A stretch of 64,000 bases of DNA from Coenobita brevimanus (GCA_032717465.1 CM064696.1:54059777-54123776); one strand, 5' to 3'; shown: positions 52,901 through 60,019, numbered from the stretch's first letter. The notes: generated from the sequence alone by a model not told the origin. Made by a program: numbers and translations.

Positions 52901-55900
52901 AAGTGAGCAATATTCCCCAACCACCCCTTTGAATATAAACCTGCACTGGCTCAGTTTGACTGGAGCACCTTTACTGCCCACTAAACCACCAGTAACTACT
53001 GGTAGGCTAATAAGGCTTTCACAAAATATAATATTTAAAAAAATGAGTTCCATCCAACTGTCACACTCGAAGATGTCAAAAAGTGGACACTGGTGAATAA
53101 AAATGGGAACTATATATAATACCGGTGAGTCCTCAGTATAAGTCACGTTCTGTGGTGTTTGTTTACCGTAAAGTCACAGTGAATTGCAGAAAACGGGGGC
53201 GGGGCTGAATAAACTGACTTATCAAATAGAAAAAAAGTGATCACCTAGTTTTTCTTCTATCTATCTATCTATTGCCAAACGCCTTAATCCCGTACAGGGT
53301 GGCCACTGACAAATAACCTCCACGTCACCCTGTCCCCCACCATTTCACTGCCCTGATCCCAACTCACACCCCCCTCTCATATACCTCTCCACTCTTGTTC
53401 TAATTTATAGTACCAACTGTCTGGAGTGAGGCAATGAGAACTGGCTGTCTGCTGCATCAACCATTTAGATCATTAGCATCAGTTGTATTGGAAAAGTTAT
53501 ATTTCCGATTACTGGGTACATCGCTTCTTATAATGAGAACTACCGGTACCTGTAGTTTGGTATTTTGGATGACTACAGTATAGACATCAGCATCCACAAT
53601 ACTCTGAAGGAAAGCAGCTACAGTTAATTAAATCTTACACAGATCAAGAATGTAAAGTACAACAGCTAATCTGTAGATCACAATGATAATACCAATAATT
53701 TAGTTACCAGGTACTAACCTTGTTGGGTTAGGTGGTAGTGCTGCCACCCACTCATCCACGGTGATGGGTGACTTTGGTGTGGGTGCACGAGGATGGGTGG
53801 CCAGGTGAGAGGCTAAGGTGGTGGAGGTGGTGGTGTAATTGGACGTAATGTTGGTGTCCTGGATGGGGAAGATTGCCCCTTCAAGTGATCCTGCACCCAG
53901 GTCTGACGTGGCACTGGTACTCCCCAGCGCGATGGTGGGAGTGTTGCCCGGCCCCATCCCAGCACCATCCTCAGCCCCAACTTCGGTGATCAGGATTCTG
54001 GGGCTTGCTCGGGTCATCTCGTTGATTTTGTCTTTGTGCTCTGCACCTTCTGCATACAGTCCCCCTTGGGTAGTATCCTCTAGACTTTTGATATTATAAG
54101 CTCTCTGTGCCTCTACACTGATACTTGGTCTCTTCTGTGCTTCATCACCTTCAATGTCACTGAACCTCTTTTGTGTCTCACTTTCTTCATCTGAGCTCAT
54201 TTGATCTTTACTTACATCTTCCATTTCTTCATCGTCTACATCACCTCTATCACTTGCACTATCACCATGGTCTACTATCAAGCTGTCTCTTTCACCACCA
54301 TCACACACAGCACCTACACTCCTATCACTACCACTATTAGCACTCTGTTCACTCTCAGGTGTCTTACATGTTTGGGAGGGCTCCTGCTTGTCATCTGTAC
54401 ACTCTTGGCTCAAATCTGGCTGTTGAGTACCGGTATCACTGGTCTCTGATGCTTTGCCTATCACTTCTTCACTAACAACTACTGGCATCACTTTTGGCTT
54501 GTCATCTAATTTGGTCATTGATGTTTTTATATTTTCTCCACTACTGGTACTCACTACTTTACTCACTAAAGTCTTGACTTTTATTTCTTCAGTACTGACT
54601 TCTGACTCGTCACCTAATTTTTCCAAGACCACTAAATGCTCGCCAGGGTGGAAGACTGGAGCTGCACTTGTACTCTGTTCACTAAGACCTGATATCTGGT
54701 GGTCACTGCAGGTTTCAGGACTATCAAAATGCTCGTGGTGATCGTTAATTTTCTCTGCAAACCCACTACGAAGCCTGGAAATATCTTTTAAGCTTACATG
54801 TTCTCTATCAGGCCCATCATTAACATAGGGAGTTACATCCATCCCTTCACCATGATAAACCTGCACACCTTGGTCTGACTGGCTGTCACTAAATAACTGT
54901 TCTTCTCTTGGCTGGTCTTCCTCTATAGTAATAACTGCCTTGGGCTTCTCTATTTCTATATTCAGTGGTGGTTCTCGTGATTCCTCTGTTTCATCACTCA
55001 GTATTATTTCTTCTGGTTCCTCTCTTTCTATACTCAGCACTGGTTCTCCCAGTTTCTCTGTTTCTAATTTTGATATAGGTTCTCTGTGATAATCACTACT
55101 GCTTACAGAAACACCACCAGCCTGTTCATTACTGCTAAATTCATGAGGCATACAGACATCATCAAGCATGACTTCTGACTCTGCCTTACCCTCATCTGAC
55201 ATATAATCTTTGGTGTTTACACTTGGTTCATCATAACCACAACTGTCAGATACTGATGGTGCATCTGGTTCTTCGGTCAACACTGTGGAAGGCACCTCTA
55301 CTTCAAGACTATTAGTTACCAAAGGCTTGCCATTTGCTTTAACATAATTATACTCATTAGGTTTTACAAGGCTGATGTCGGTTTCAATACTACTCGTTAC
55401 TAAGATTATGTCTGGCTCTATTCCACTTAAAGTTACATCTTCGCAAACTTCTTGTTCATTTACTAATGACTGTGACCTGTTTTCCTGACTGCCAAATTCT
55501 CTATTCACACCTCTCTCCTGTTGGTCACCACATACAAAACCTGCTTCCTCGTCTTTTATTTCGGGGCTCACAACTGCTTCTGATTCACTTTTTTCTGTCC
55601 TCAAATCTGACTTTTGCTCATTTATTTTTAAACTTACATGTTCCTCTTGTTCATTTTCTTCTGTGCTTATACTGTCTTGTTCACATGGCTCTTTTCTTAA
55701 TTCTGGATCTTGTTCTGTTATTTGTAAGCATACAGTTTCTAACTGTTCTCTTACTTCTGTTCTTAAGGAGTAGGCAACTTTCTCACTTTCATCTGCACTC
55801 GCACCTACTCCCTGCTTACTTGCATCTGTTCTTAAACATGGCCCTCGTTCACTTGCTTCCGTGATAAGAATATGCTTTTGATCAGTTATAATCTTCTCAT

Positions 55901-58357
55901 CTTTTACACCATATTTCTGGCTAACTCCCATTCTTACCCCATCATATTTATCTTCTATATGATATTCGCCACTTGTTAAAGAACTCACAACTGATTCTTG
56001 GTAATTTCCTACTTCACTCACAAGGTTATTTTCATCTGATACCTGAACTGCTCCCTCTTGTTTACTTACTGATGAGTCTCTACCATTCAATAACATACCT
56101 ACATCCAACTCTTGTTCACTAGAGGTCACTCTGTTTATCTGAGGTTCATCATCATTTCCCAGAGTAACATCTGGCTCCGAGTCACTGAACACTGAGGTTA
56201 CATCACTAACTGTGTCATGGCCTGCCTGCATCACACCTGTCCTTGCTAAATTAAGTATTCCTTCACTATGATCTCCCATTTCTTCCTCAGTGCTTATTTG
56301 TTCTGTCATTACTCCTTCATCATCGCTGGATATTTTACTGATATTATCTGTGGGAGTAGAAGATCCATCACCTGCACTATCATCACATGTCTGCCTGCTT
56401 TCCTGTTCTGTAGAGGTTACTGAGAAACTGTCACCACTGTCACCATCAATGGCAGATGTGCTCCATCCTTCTCCCTCACATTCTCCGCCAACGTTATCAC
56501 TGCTCTCCCTTTCCCTGCTTCCTGTGTTCTCTGTATTATATGGCAGGGCTGTGGGTTCAATGGGGAGAGGAGGAGAGGGTGGGGAGAAGGCATCTTCTCC
56601 CATCATGGTCTCACAAAAGAGCTTCCTGGTGAGGGAGAGAGGGGAATTGGGGCTACTGCTGGTGGTGGATGAAGGAAGGGTGGGTGGAGACTGTGATGGA
56701 GATGAAAGTGGGGAATAAGCTGCAGTGGTGAAGGCAGTGACACTGTCAGGTGGAGGGCAGGTGGGTAATGGGGGTAGTGGTGATGATGGTGGTGAGGGCG
56801 GGGGTGAAGGGGGAGGAACAGGAGATGAGAGGCTGCGTCTTTTAGCCTCTGGCTCTCCCTCCCAAGCAGGGCTATCACTTGTACGCCTCAACATTTTCTT
56901 GCCTGTCTGTGAGACTTCCTGGCTCTCCTCACCCTTACTCACTGATGCCATCTGACTGGGGTCCACTAAGGCAACCTCAGACAGTGCTGGCTGCTGCGGT
57001 GAAACAATATCAGGACAAGGTGCTGGTGGCGGTGTCATGACATGGTCTGCAGCTCCCTTGACAGGTCTGAAAATAACAGTGCCAGTGCTGGAGTCTCCTG
57101 CCTCATCTGATGATGTGCTGGGTGGTGAAACGTCCCCCACAGGAGACCAGCACTTTGGTGATTTTTGGCCACTTTCCCCAACACTGGCTGATATCTGAGT
57201 GACCTCAGTTTCAGGCTCCCCCTCCTGGTCCTTGACTGCATTGGCTTTACTGGTAGCCTTGGCTGGGCTCACTGGTGAATCTACAGGCAAGGTATGCTCT
57301 GTGGACTGAGAGTCCTGTTGAGCAAATCGGTGGTGCTGGTAACGGTGCCTAAGTGAGGTAGTGAGAGAACCTACACTGCCCTGCAATCGCCGCCAGCGAC
57401 TCCAAGTTGAAGTAACCACACCACGCACACCGCGCGCTCCACCTTCACTCACCACACTGCCCTCACTATCTCGCCTCACTCGTCGCACTGCCTCACGCAG
57501 GCCCCAGGCGTTTAATGGAGGGGTGAGTGGAGCCTGGTGGCTCTTTCTGTCTTGATGTTCTGGTGTCCTGAAGGTTGGGCTACCTGGGTCACCATAAGTC
57601 TGCTTACTCTGCCACGATTTCTTCCTTATCAGCTCACTCAGTGATGGTCCTGATCCATCTTCCTGCCCTTTCCCAGTCTTTGTGTGCTTTTCAATGTGTA
57701 ACTCTAAACTTGGCTGTGGTGCAGAATTAGGTTCCTGTGACTCTGAAACAGGTTGATCCTTCAGTCCTGAGGGTGATTTCTCCTCACTACCTTCCTGCTG
57801 CTGTTGTTGCCCTGAATCAGACCACTTAAGCAGGAGTCTACGAAGTTTCCTTCCCAAGCTCTGCTGGCTCCGGTTACTCTCCCCACTTCCCTTCTCTATC
57901 TCCTGCTGTCCAAGGCTGCCAGTTCCCTTGATCCAGTCTTTCTTGGTAGCTATAGCCCCAGCACCCTGTGCAACCCCTTTGCTGTCCTCAGTTTTAAGTC
58001 TGGGATGTGGGTGAGGGCCAAGGTGCCCACCACTTCCAGCAGCAGCCAGACACTGACTACAGGCATCAGTGAGTGTGTGATTGTGGGTGTGGTCACACGT
58101 GATATGCGATGGAGTCAGACCTGGGGACTCTGTACTTGTCACAGAAGAGAGTGATCCATGACTGGCAGGCAGGAGTGGGGCATGGCCACAGGAGGGAGGG
58201 GCATGAGCAAGGGTGGTGGTCGTGGTGGTGGTGGTGCTGGCATGAGCAGTGACATGTGGGGACTCCTGGCCACATGTATAGCTGACAGTGGCCGGGGCTG
58301 GGGCAGAGGCATGCAGAGAGTGCAGCAGGCCAGACAGACGGCTGCTCCACCTCCCAC
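21719..58357 (-). CDS. ITPRID/TESPA1/KRAP-family protein (gene model, 5' incomplete)
   Basis: Minus-strand join: 58357-53719, 47548-47436, 46996-46738, 44433-44269, 41515-41386, 40962-40866, 30791-30169, 28776-28027, 27682-27458, 24175-23426, 23065-22814, 22538-21957, 21847-21719. All twelve junctions keep phase, giving 2,903 residues after an entering split codon. Residues near 1700-1800 ([47 protein letters not shown]) match the IP3-receptor-binding domain of KRAP/TESPA1. Residues 2584-2670 and the last 42 form the C-terminal coiled coil seen in KRAP (SSFA2_C type). Family members tether or position IP3 receptors at membranes and the cytoskeleton; that role here is inferred. Everything else is low-complexity Ser/Pro/Glu-rich. 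Vertebrate relatives are about 500-1,300 residues, so this one is unusually long. The first exon with the start codon is missing from the model. Confidence 0.82.
21957..22538 (-). CDS. ITPRID exon 12
   Basis: 582 bases, phase 0 both sides; acceptor TGTTTTGGCAG, donor GTAACA. Starts [20 protein letters not shown], continuing the coiled coil for about 20 residues, then Ser-rich linker with an acidic/Lys stretch ([10 protein letters not shown]). Confidence 0.88.
22814..23065 (-). CDS. ITPRID exon 11 (coiled coil)
   Basis: 252 bases, phase 0 both sides; acceptor TTTGTTACACAG, donor GTTGGT. Encodes [40 protein letters not shown] and TLMEQLV with heptad spacing. This corresponds to the conserved C-terminal coiled coil of KRAP-type proteins (SSFA2_C). 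Confidence 0.9.
23426..24175 (-). CDS. ITPRID exon 10
   Basis: 750 bases, phase 0 both sides; the acceptor lies at the end of a TG microsatellite (GTGTGTGTGCAG), donor GTGAGT. Begins [20 protein letters not shown]; contains a basic region [20 protein letters not shown] that looks like a phosphorylation or 14-3-3-type site, then Ser/Pro-rich sequence ending RNPPPH. Confidence 0.85.
24176..24200 (-). promoter_or_regulatory. TG microsatellite forming a splice acceptor
   Basis: On the minus strand a (GT)n run of about 9 units leads directly into GCAG and the start of exon 10. It stands where the polypyrimidine tract should be. Length changes in the run could alter exon 10 inclusion, as is known for the TG/T tract before CFTR exon 9 (10); for this gene that is inference. 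Confidence 0.7.
24480..24620. repeat. Dispersed repeat D, copy 2
   Basis: Shares TTTATTTCACGGAGCTTGGC-type start, AAAGACAATGCTATGGCTAT and the CTTCTCCTCGACTAGCA block with copies at 540 and 63.5 kb. Confidence 0.62.
25262..26660 (+). mobile_element. LINE remnant in ITPRID intron (ATG-tailed family)
   Basis: Plus-strand motifs in order: [16 protein letters not shown] (25290), [11 protein letters not shown] (25390), [10 protein letters not shown] at the catalytic box (25700), [11 protein letters not shown] (26240), [13 protein letters not shown] (26310). Stops and shifts interrupt it, and the catalytic box is YAHD, not YADD. The presumed 3' end (26500-26660) closes in GATGATGATG. It is antisense to the host gene. 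Confidence 0.88.
27458..27682 (-). CDS. ITPRID exon 9
   Basis: 225 bases, phase 0 both sides; acceptor GGTTCCTTCCAG (a NAGNAG site: CAGCAG, so one Gln may be optional), donor GTAGAG. Gly/Ser/Thr-rich, with [14 protein letters not shown] as a possible phospho-serine cluster. Confidence 0.82.
28027..28776 (-). CDS. ITPRID exon 8
   Basis: 750 bases, phase 0 both sides; acceptor TCTGGGGAAAATATG-type context read as TTTTCCCCAG, donor GTTAGT. Starts [20 protein letters not shown] with a basic helix, then an acidic patch and a His/Ser/Pro/Cys-rich tail without recognisable fold. Confidence 0.87.
28846..29085 (-). mobile_element. LINE tail fragment
   Basis: On the minus strand [19 protein letters not shown] (near 29060-29010) is followed by a diverged copy of the TAGA-family 3' end. 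Inserted in the intron between exons 7 and 8. Confidence 0.7.
29325..29580 (-). mobile_element. LINE tail fragment
   Basis: Minus strand reads [20 protein letters not shown] and [13 protein letters not shown], a diverged copy of the post-RT tail, ending at TAGATGG near 29330. Same family and orientation as the fragment at 28846. Confidence 0.7.
30169..30791 (-). CDS. ITPRID exon 7
   Basis: 623 bases, phase 1 in, 0 out; acceptor ATGACTGTAACAG, donor GTAAGT. Begins [20 protein letters not shown], then a basic/proline mix and an acidic stretch ([16 protein letters not shown]), ending in a possible helix [20 protein letters not shown]. Confidence 0.88.
31322..31492. repeat. (CA)n microsatellite, compound
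   Basis: Two long CA runs around a CACGCA/CATGCA-rich centre. Both strands give long HTHT or CVCV frames that are not genes. Confidence 0.95.
32540..32770. repeat. Dispersed repeat B, copy 3
   Basis: Diverged copy of the element at 9908 and 10434; shared marks include GAGGTTTGACTCTTGGGCAGACAGTGCA-like order of blocks (TTTGGTTCTTGGATGGACACC in copy 1). Intron between exons 6 and 7. Confidence 0.5.
33832..34060 (-). mobile_element. LINE 3' end fragment (ATG-tailed family)
   Basis: Begins on the plus strand with (ATC)n, then a block matching the reverse complement of 26510-26650, including GAATCCTGGCTCTATCTGAT. So it is a truncated minus-strand copy of the family whose longer copy lies at 25262-26660. 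A shorter start of the same kind (ATC run and CCAGACCACTTTCCA) is at 38902-38950. Confidence 0.75.
34581..34672. mobile_element. Short TTAA-type MITE
   Basis: 92 bp from TTAACCCTTTCACTGCTGAA to TCAGTTCAAAGGGGTTAA. Termini are inverted and both carry TTAA. The shortest copy of the family here; probably an internally deleted or single-arm version. Confidence 0.7.
34915..35129. mobile_element. TTAA-type foldback MITE
   Basis: Left end TTAAACCAGTTCACTCCAGT, right end GGACTGAAGGAGTTAA; arms share CATTTTACATCTGCC and GATTTCATTCGGCT against the reverse complement of the right half. Confidence 0.72.
38098..38270. other. GC- and CpG-rich island in ITPRID intron 6
   Basis: A sharply GC-rich block (GGCGGAGGCGGTGGCGGCGG) within an AT-rich intron. 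On the minus strand it follows a plausible acceptor CACTGTTACAG and one frame entered in phase 1, which fits exon 6, reads [20 protein letters not shown] to a TGA. It could be an alternative last exon, an internal promoter, or an unstable repeat. All three minus frames are long, so coding cannot be decided by eye. Confidence 0.4.
40366..40580. mobile_element. TTAA-family foldback MITE, diverged
   Basis: Arms CCAAATGATTTTATTCAGCT and the reverse complement of AGCTGAATAAAATAGTCTCA face each other about 70 bp apart. Ends are eroded. Confidence 0.7.
40706..40816. repeat. (CA)n microsatellite
   Basis: CACGCA/CATGCA-rich start passing into pure CA; lies about 50 bases upstream of the donor side of ITPRID exon 6. 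Confidence 0.93.
40866..40962 (-). CDS. ITPRID exon 6 (IP3R-binding domain, second half)
   Basis: 97 bases, phase 0 in, 1 out; acceptor CTCACTCCTCAG, donor GTAGGC. Encodes [20 protein letters not shown] and ends GIDPQ. The aromatic-Leu-Lys-Ser helix fits the family; the following vertebrate segment (LASRF type) is not recognised here. Confidence 0.88.
41386..41515 (-). CDS. ITPRID exon 5 (IP3R-binding domain, first half)
   Basis: 130 bases, phase 2 in, 0 out. Encodes [32 protein letters not shown] and [11 protein letters not shown]. The run of Asp-Pro-x-Glu-Val-Leu, LGFG and RIPxRF is the signature that identifies the family. Confidence 0.92.
41690..43002 (+). mobile_element. LINE remnant, RT domain (third type)
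   Basis: Plus-strand blocks in order: [20 protein letters not shown] (42165), [15 protein letters not shown] (42235), [19 protein letters not shown] (42320), [20 protein letters not shown] (42705). These correspond to the pre-RT thumb, the YRPISLLS block and the GVPQGS-LSP-LFN block of a non-LTR RT, all decayed. A MITE (43003-43210) breaks the right side. Confidence 0.75.
43003..43210. mobile_element. TTAA-type foldback MITE inside a LINE remnant
   Basis: Ends CCCCTTCAGTCCAATGATG and GCATCACTGGACTAACAGGG TTAA are inverted. Sits within the decayed LINE begun at 41690, so it is the younger insertion. Confidence 0.72.
43490..43660. repeat. Dispersed repeat D, copy 3
   Basis: Shares GACAATGCTATGGC, TAGCATATATTGTAGTGTTAAT and CTCAGCATTCAAGATGG with copies 1 and 2. 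Confidence 0.65.
44269..44433 (-). CDS. ITPRID exon 4
   Basis: 165 bases, phase 2 in and out; acceptor CCTGTTCTCGCAG, donor GTATGG. Reads [20 protein letters not shown], then [20 protein letters not shown]. Only this frame is open and joins its neighbours. Confidence 0.85.
44655..44682. repeat. (ATC)n microsatellite
   Basis: Nine ATC units, followed by CTTAACCTCATC; may be the tail of a further ATG-family LINE end. Confidence 0.85.
45480..45900. repeat. About 113-bp tandem repeat, 3 to 4 copies
   Basis: Units start GAGATATTGTGTGG and contain GGATCC-rich CCAGATCCACCCC and TTCCTTGGCCCATGGCCCAC. Spacings are about 113, 117 and 108 bases. The array ends in a block with CATAACCTCCTCCAATTTTG, a phrase I know as common in marine invertebrate dispersed repeats. 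The minus strand is open for 145 codons across it, but the repeat nature argues against a gene. Confidence 0.82.
46373..46434. repeat. (TC)n microsatellite
   Basis: TC dinucleotides with one AA interruption; 300 bases before ITPRID exon 3's donor side. Confidence 0.95.
46738..46996 (-). CDS. ITPRID exon 3
   Basis: 259 bases, phase 1 in and 2 out; acceptor TTTACCTTTCAG, donor GTTGGT. Starts AGFMYGSG, then Ala/Thr- and Ser/Thr-rich low complexity encoded by GTGGTG/GCAGCA-type repeats. Confidence 0.82.
47436..47548 (-). CDS. ITPRID exon 2
   Basis: 113 bases; acceptor TTTGTCCGTGGCAG, donor GTGAGT. Only the frame entered in phase 2 is open, which matches the giant exon. Translation [12 protein letters not shown] then [10 protein letters not shown]; the [11 protein letters not shown] element resembles the corresponding region of TESPA1. 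Confidence 0.85.
47690..47880. mobile_element. TTAA-family foldback MITE, diverged
   Basis: CTTAATTTTATTCTAGCTACCATCAAATTAGTTC on the left is an imperfect inverse of GCTGAATGAAATTTCTTGGTGGTAGC on the right. Lies between ITPRID exon 2 and the candidate exon at 48229. Confidence 0.55.
48229..48321 (-). other. Candidate alternative ITPRID exon
   Basis: 93 bases (31 codons, phase 1 on both sides) with acceptor CCCCCTTCCCTTAG and donor GTAACC; reads [20 protein letters not shown] and ends MHQFIFAI. The main giant-exon donor (phase 2) cannot join it. A second donor 11 bases further (GTAACT, exon end 53708) has phase 1 and could. From there the only in-phase target is exon 3, skipping exon 2. Not supported by any family match. 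Confidence 0.35.
48690..48820 (+). repeat. Dispersed repeat C, diverged copy
   Basis: Order of blocks as in 10285-10433: AAGCCATTTTTGCCTGTCAC, GAGTCACCTACAGACAGCAC and GAATGGCAGGCAACCCCAC. Confidence 0.5.
49596..49640. repeat. 45-bp near-perfect palindrome
   Basis: TATGAGACGTACGAA and its exact reverse complement TTCGTACGTCTCATA flank a TACATA/TATGTA core around a central A. Only one pair (G facing G) is mismatched. About 820 bp upstream of the mS25 start. Confidence 0.93.
49829..49898. repeat. (AT)n microsatellite
   Basis: About 35 AT units between the palindrome and the mS25 promoter region. Confidence 0.95.
50309..50330. promoter_or_regulatory. Possible NRF1-type promoter element of mS25
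   Basis: TTGCGCGCAAAGCGCTGCGC is a local CpG cluster 130-150 bases before the mS25 ATG and carries two GCGC half-sites like the NRF1 motif. NRF1 is a known activator of nuclear genes for mitochondrial proteins in animals. The site is inferred from sequence only; no TATA box is seen. Confidence 0.4.
50461..50547 (+). CDS. mRpS25: mS25 exon 1
   Basis: 29 codons, [20 protein letters not shown] then QLVLKDRVK, donor GTGAGG. Confidence 0.92.
50461..52655 (+). CDS. mRpS25: Mitochondrial ribosomal protein mS25 (gene model)
   Basis: Join 50461-50547, 51558-51662, 52335-52655; all junctions phase 0; 170 residues plus TAG. The protein begins [20 protein letters not shown], continues [20 protein letters not shown], and ends [16 protein letters not shown]. 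Length and order match mS25 (about 173 residues in human), which is in the small subunit of the mitochondrial ribosome; the middle part has the thioredoxin-like mitochondrial ribosome/NADH-dehydrogenase fold of that family. Cys134, 138, 140 and 148 are near the end; in human mS25 C-terminal cysteines help bind an iron-sulfur cluster with bS16m (from memory of structures). AAC ATG is a good start context. Lies entirely within an ITPRID intron, opposite strand. No frameshift or truncation seen. Confidence 0.93.
51558..51662 (+). CDS. mRpS25: mS25 exon 2
   Basis: 35 codons, acceptor [31 protein letters not shown] to QYKNPNIQ, donor GTAATA. Confidence 0.93.
51888..52010 (-). mobile_element. 5'-truncated LINE tail (TAGA family)
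   Basis: On the plus strand TCTATCTATCTATTGCCAGACGCC, then GGGGTGGCCACAAACAAATCGCC and CACCCTGTCCCC: the reverse of the family's 3' end. Lies in mS25 intron 2. Confidence 0.85.
52335..52655 (+). CDS. mRpS25: mS25 exon 3
   Basis: 106 codons and TAG; acceptor TCTCTTCCAG directly before ATG GTA ACA. Holds the acidic middle ([17 protein letters not shown]) and the Cys-containing end. Confidence 0.93.
   Translation: MVTFKNITPTPFLRIFFEDGEDVLMDVDSKSRSDIHDHLKKVFCKSDALLAEEAIEAKSLDNPANFGWGCDRQCICEIPGQVPCPGLIPLPKVMRGKYTFGDAVDE
52661..52666 (+). terminator. mS25 polyadenylation signal
   Basis: AATAAA only 5 bases after the stop codon; no other AATAAA is obvious in the next 100 bases, so the 3' UTR would be very short. 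Confidence 0.6.
53255..53395 (-). mobile_element. 5'-truncated LINE tail (TAGA family)
   Basis: Same start (TCTATCTATCTATCTATTGCC), then GGGTGGCCACTGACAAAT and CACCTGTCCCC-type block. Between mS25 and the giant ITPRID exon. Confidence 0.85.
53719..58357 (-). CDS. ITPRID visible exon 1 (giant 4.6-kb exon)
   Basis: 4,639 bases, open throughout, entered in phase 1 after acceptor TTATTCTGTTTCAG and left in phase 2 at donor GTTAGT. It encodes about 1,545 residues: His/Thr and Pro-rich start, [15 protein letters not shown] near residue 530, then a long acidic Ser/Glu/Val-rich part, ending in [17 protein letters not shown]. The last motif matches the short DEW-type segment that precedes the IP3R-binding domain in TESPA1-like proteins, tying the exon to the gene. 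An in-frame Met lies upstream of the acceptor at 58394, but the strong acceptor argues for an upstream exon. Confidence 0.85.
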
Positions 58358-58993
58358 CTGAAACAGAATAACTGTTCAGCCACACTGTTAACAAATATAA
58401 AGATTAAGCAATGAGATACATACACAATAAAAAGCAAAATAGGAAATCATACAGTGTAACACAGAACTATGATGGGTCACACTGTACTGAACATGGTAGT
58501 GCATAGAGATGCACACAATAACGAGAATAAGAAAACATTCACTAATTCAAATACCAGCAGGCCTCTCAATCAGTATTTTCCTTCCTGATTTGCTCACATA
58601 ACCCAGTTCAGTTGATAATCCCTCTCTCACATGGCCTAGTGTACACTGTAAAAGTATCATTCTTTCTCTTCCACCCTTGAATGATCTATTGTATTTTAGT
58701 TGGACATTTCCCTTCCTCCCTCATATTAACCTACACAACTGCCAGTCCCTTTCCACCTCCACAAGATCCAGTACACGCTCCCCTTTACATATCCTGGCAC
58801 AGTTGTTGCAGACCCCTGATAGTATACAGAAAGATGATAATCCACCTGCCTATAACATATCACTTTTAAAATGTGATCCTGCTAGAATGAATACCATGAA
58901 AGGCAAATACTGAAAAGACAATCATAAGTGTTCAGAATTTTATATTAAGTACTGCACTCAAATGCACCAATTCTGGCCTTCACAGGATATAAG

Positions 58994-59086
58994 CAGTGGG
59001 GGGTGGTGGGGGGTGCTGTCTGAAACTGCCCCCTGGGCCCCCAATTGAGGGGGGGGGGCCAAAAGTCCTAAAAATTTATAAGCTAA

Positions 59087-59117
<31 letters not shown>

Positions 59118-59304
59118 TTTTATTTATTTATCATCCCGACAATCCCAGTTGAGATATTAGATAAGTTTTGAGAATGAGGGGTGCTAGGTTCTTTGCAGGG
59201 GCCCCCCCTCCAGGAGGGGGGCCCACGCAAAGAACCTAGCCCCCCTGAGGGCCCCCGCAAAGAACCTAGCCCCCCTGGCCCCCAAATCTCTAGGTACGCC
59301 CCTG
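58994..59304. mobile_element. hAT-like MITE with 8-bp TSD
   Basis: 311 bp that is strikingly G/C-homopolymeric. Begins CAGTGGGGGG and ends CGCCCCTG. Identical GATATAAG copies flank it (58986-58993 and 59305-59312). An 8-bp duplication and CAGNGG termini fit the hAT group. Internal tandem phrase GCAAAGAACCTAGCCCCCCT occurs twice (59225-59280). No transposase. Confidence 0.88.
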
Positions 59305-60019
59305 GATATAAGTGATCTCCCTCCCTCCCCAAGGACTCTGCACAGCAGGTGCCCTCCTCTCTGTTCTTTGGGGAGGGGAGGGGAAACATCTCAAGACTGT
59401 CATTCCTCAAAGTTCAGGTTAAGACAACAGTATCACATTTCACATACAAAACATACTGCATACATAATATACAACTGCAGCCCTCTTTTCACCACCTGGA
59501 AGCATTTGGTATAACTTAAGACACTCAATATATGACTAAGGAGCCTAACATTTTTCATTCAAATGGGTAGGCTACATGTATTACGACCTCTACAAAACTC
59601 TACCTTTTACAGCTGACCTCCTTAGCCTGAGGAGTTTTTCTAAGAAGAACGACATTTTTTTATGGCAGGAGGAATTTAATAAACAAGTATATTCTCAGGT
59701 TACTGTTGCTGCTTAACCTGGACCATCTGGCTGTGCAGACATTTTCAGACTGGAGGAGTTAATGGGCAATGTTTGTAGTATGATTCCTCATCTGGCAAAA
59801 TTACTATCTATCAATCATCTGTCCCTCTATTTACAACCAGATGACTTAATCCTGGAAAGAACGGTTTCAAACAAATCGCTTCCATGTCACTGTCCTCTGC
59901 TGTCATGCTGCCCTTTCTCCAACTCACACACCCACATATTCTTCACCCCACAGTAACTGAACAAAGAAGATTTTGCACCAGAGAATGAAACTGGTTAAAT
60001 AACTAGTGATATGACCAGT

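Noticed and set aside
55466..55864. Plus-strand open frames opposite the giant ITPRID exon (also 56290-56718, 57361-57555, 54201-54449)
   Set aside because: Leucine/serine-rich shadows of the acidic and serine-rich minus-strand protein; no family match.
58364..58394. Met at 58394 as the ITPRID start
   Set aside because: It lies upstream of a strong acceptor (TTCTGTTTCAG); an upstream exon is more likely, though a start here cannot be excluded.
59120..59410. Minus-strand Gly-rich open frame
   Set aside because: Falls within the G/C-rich hAT-like MITE and its repeated AACCTAGCCCCCC phrase.
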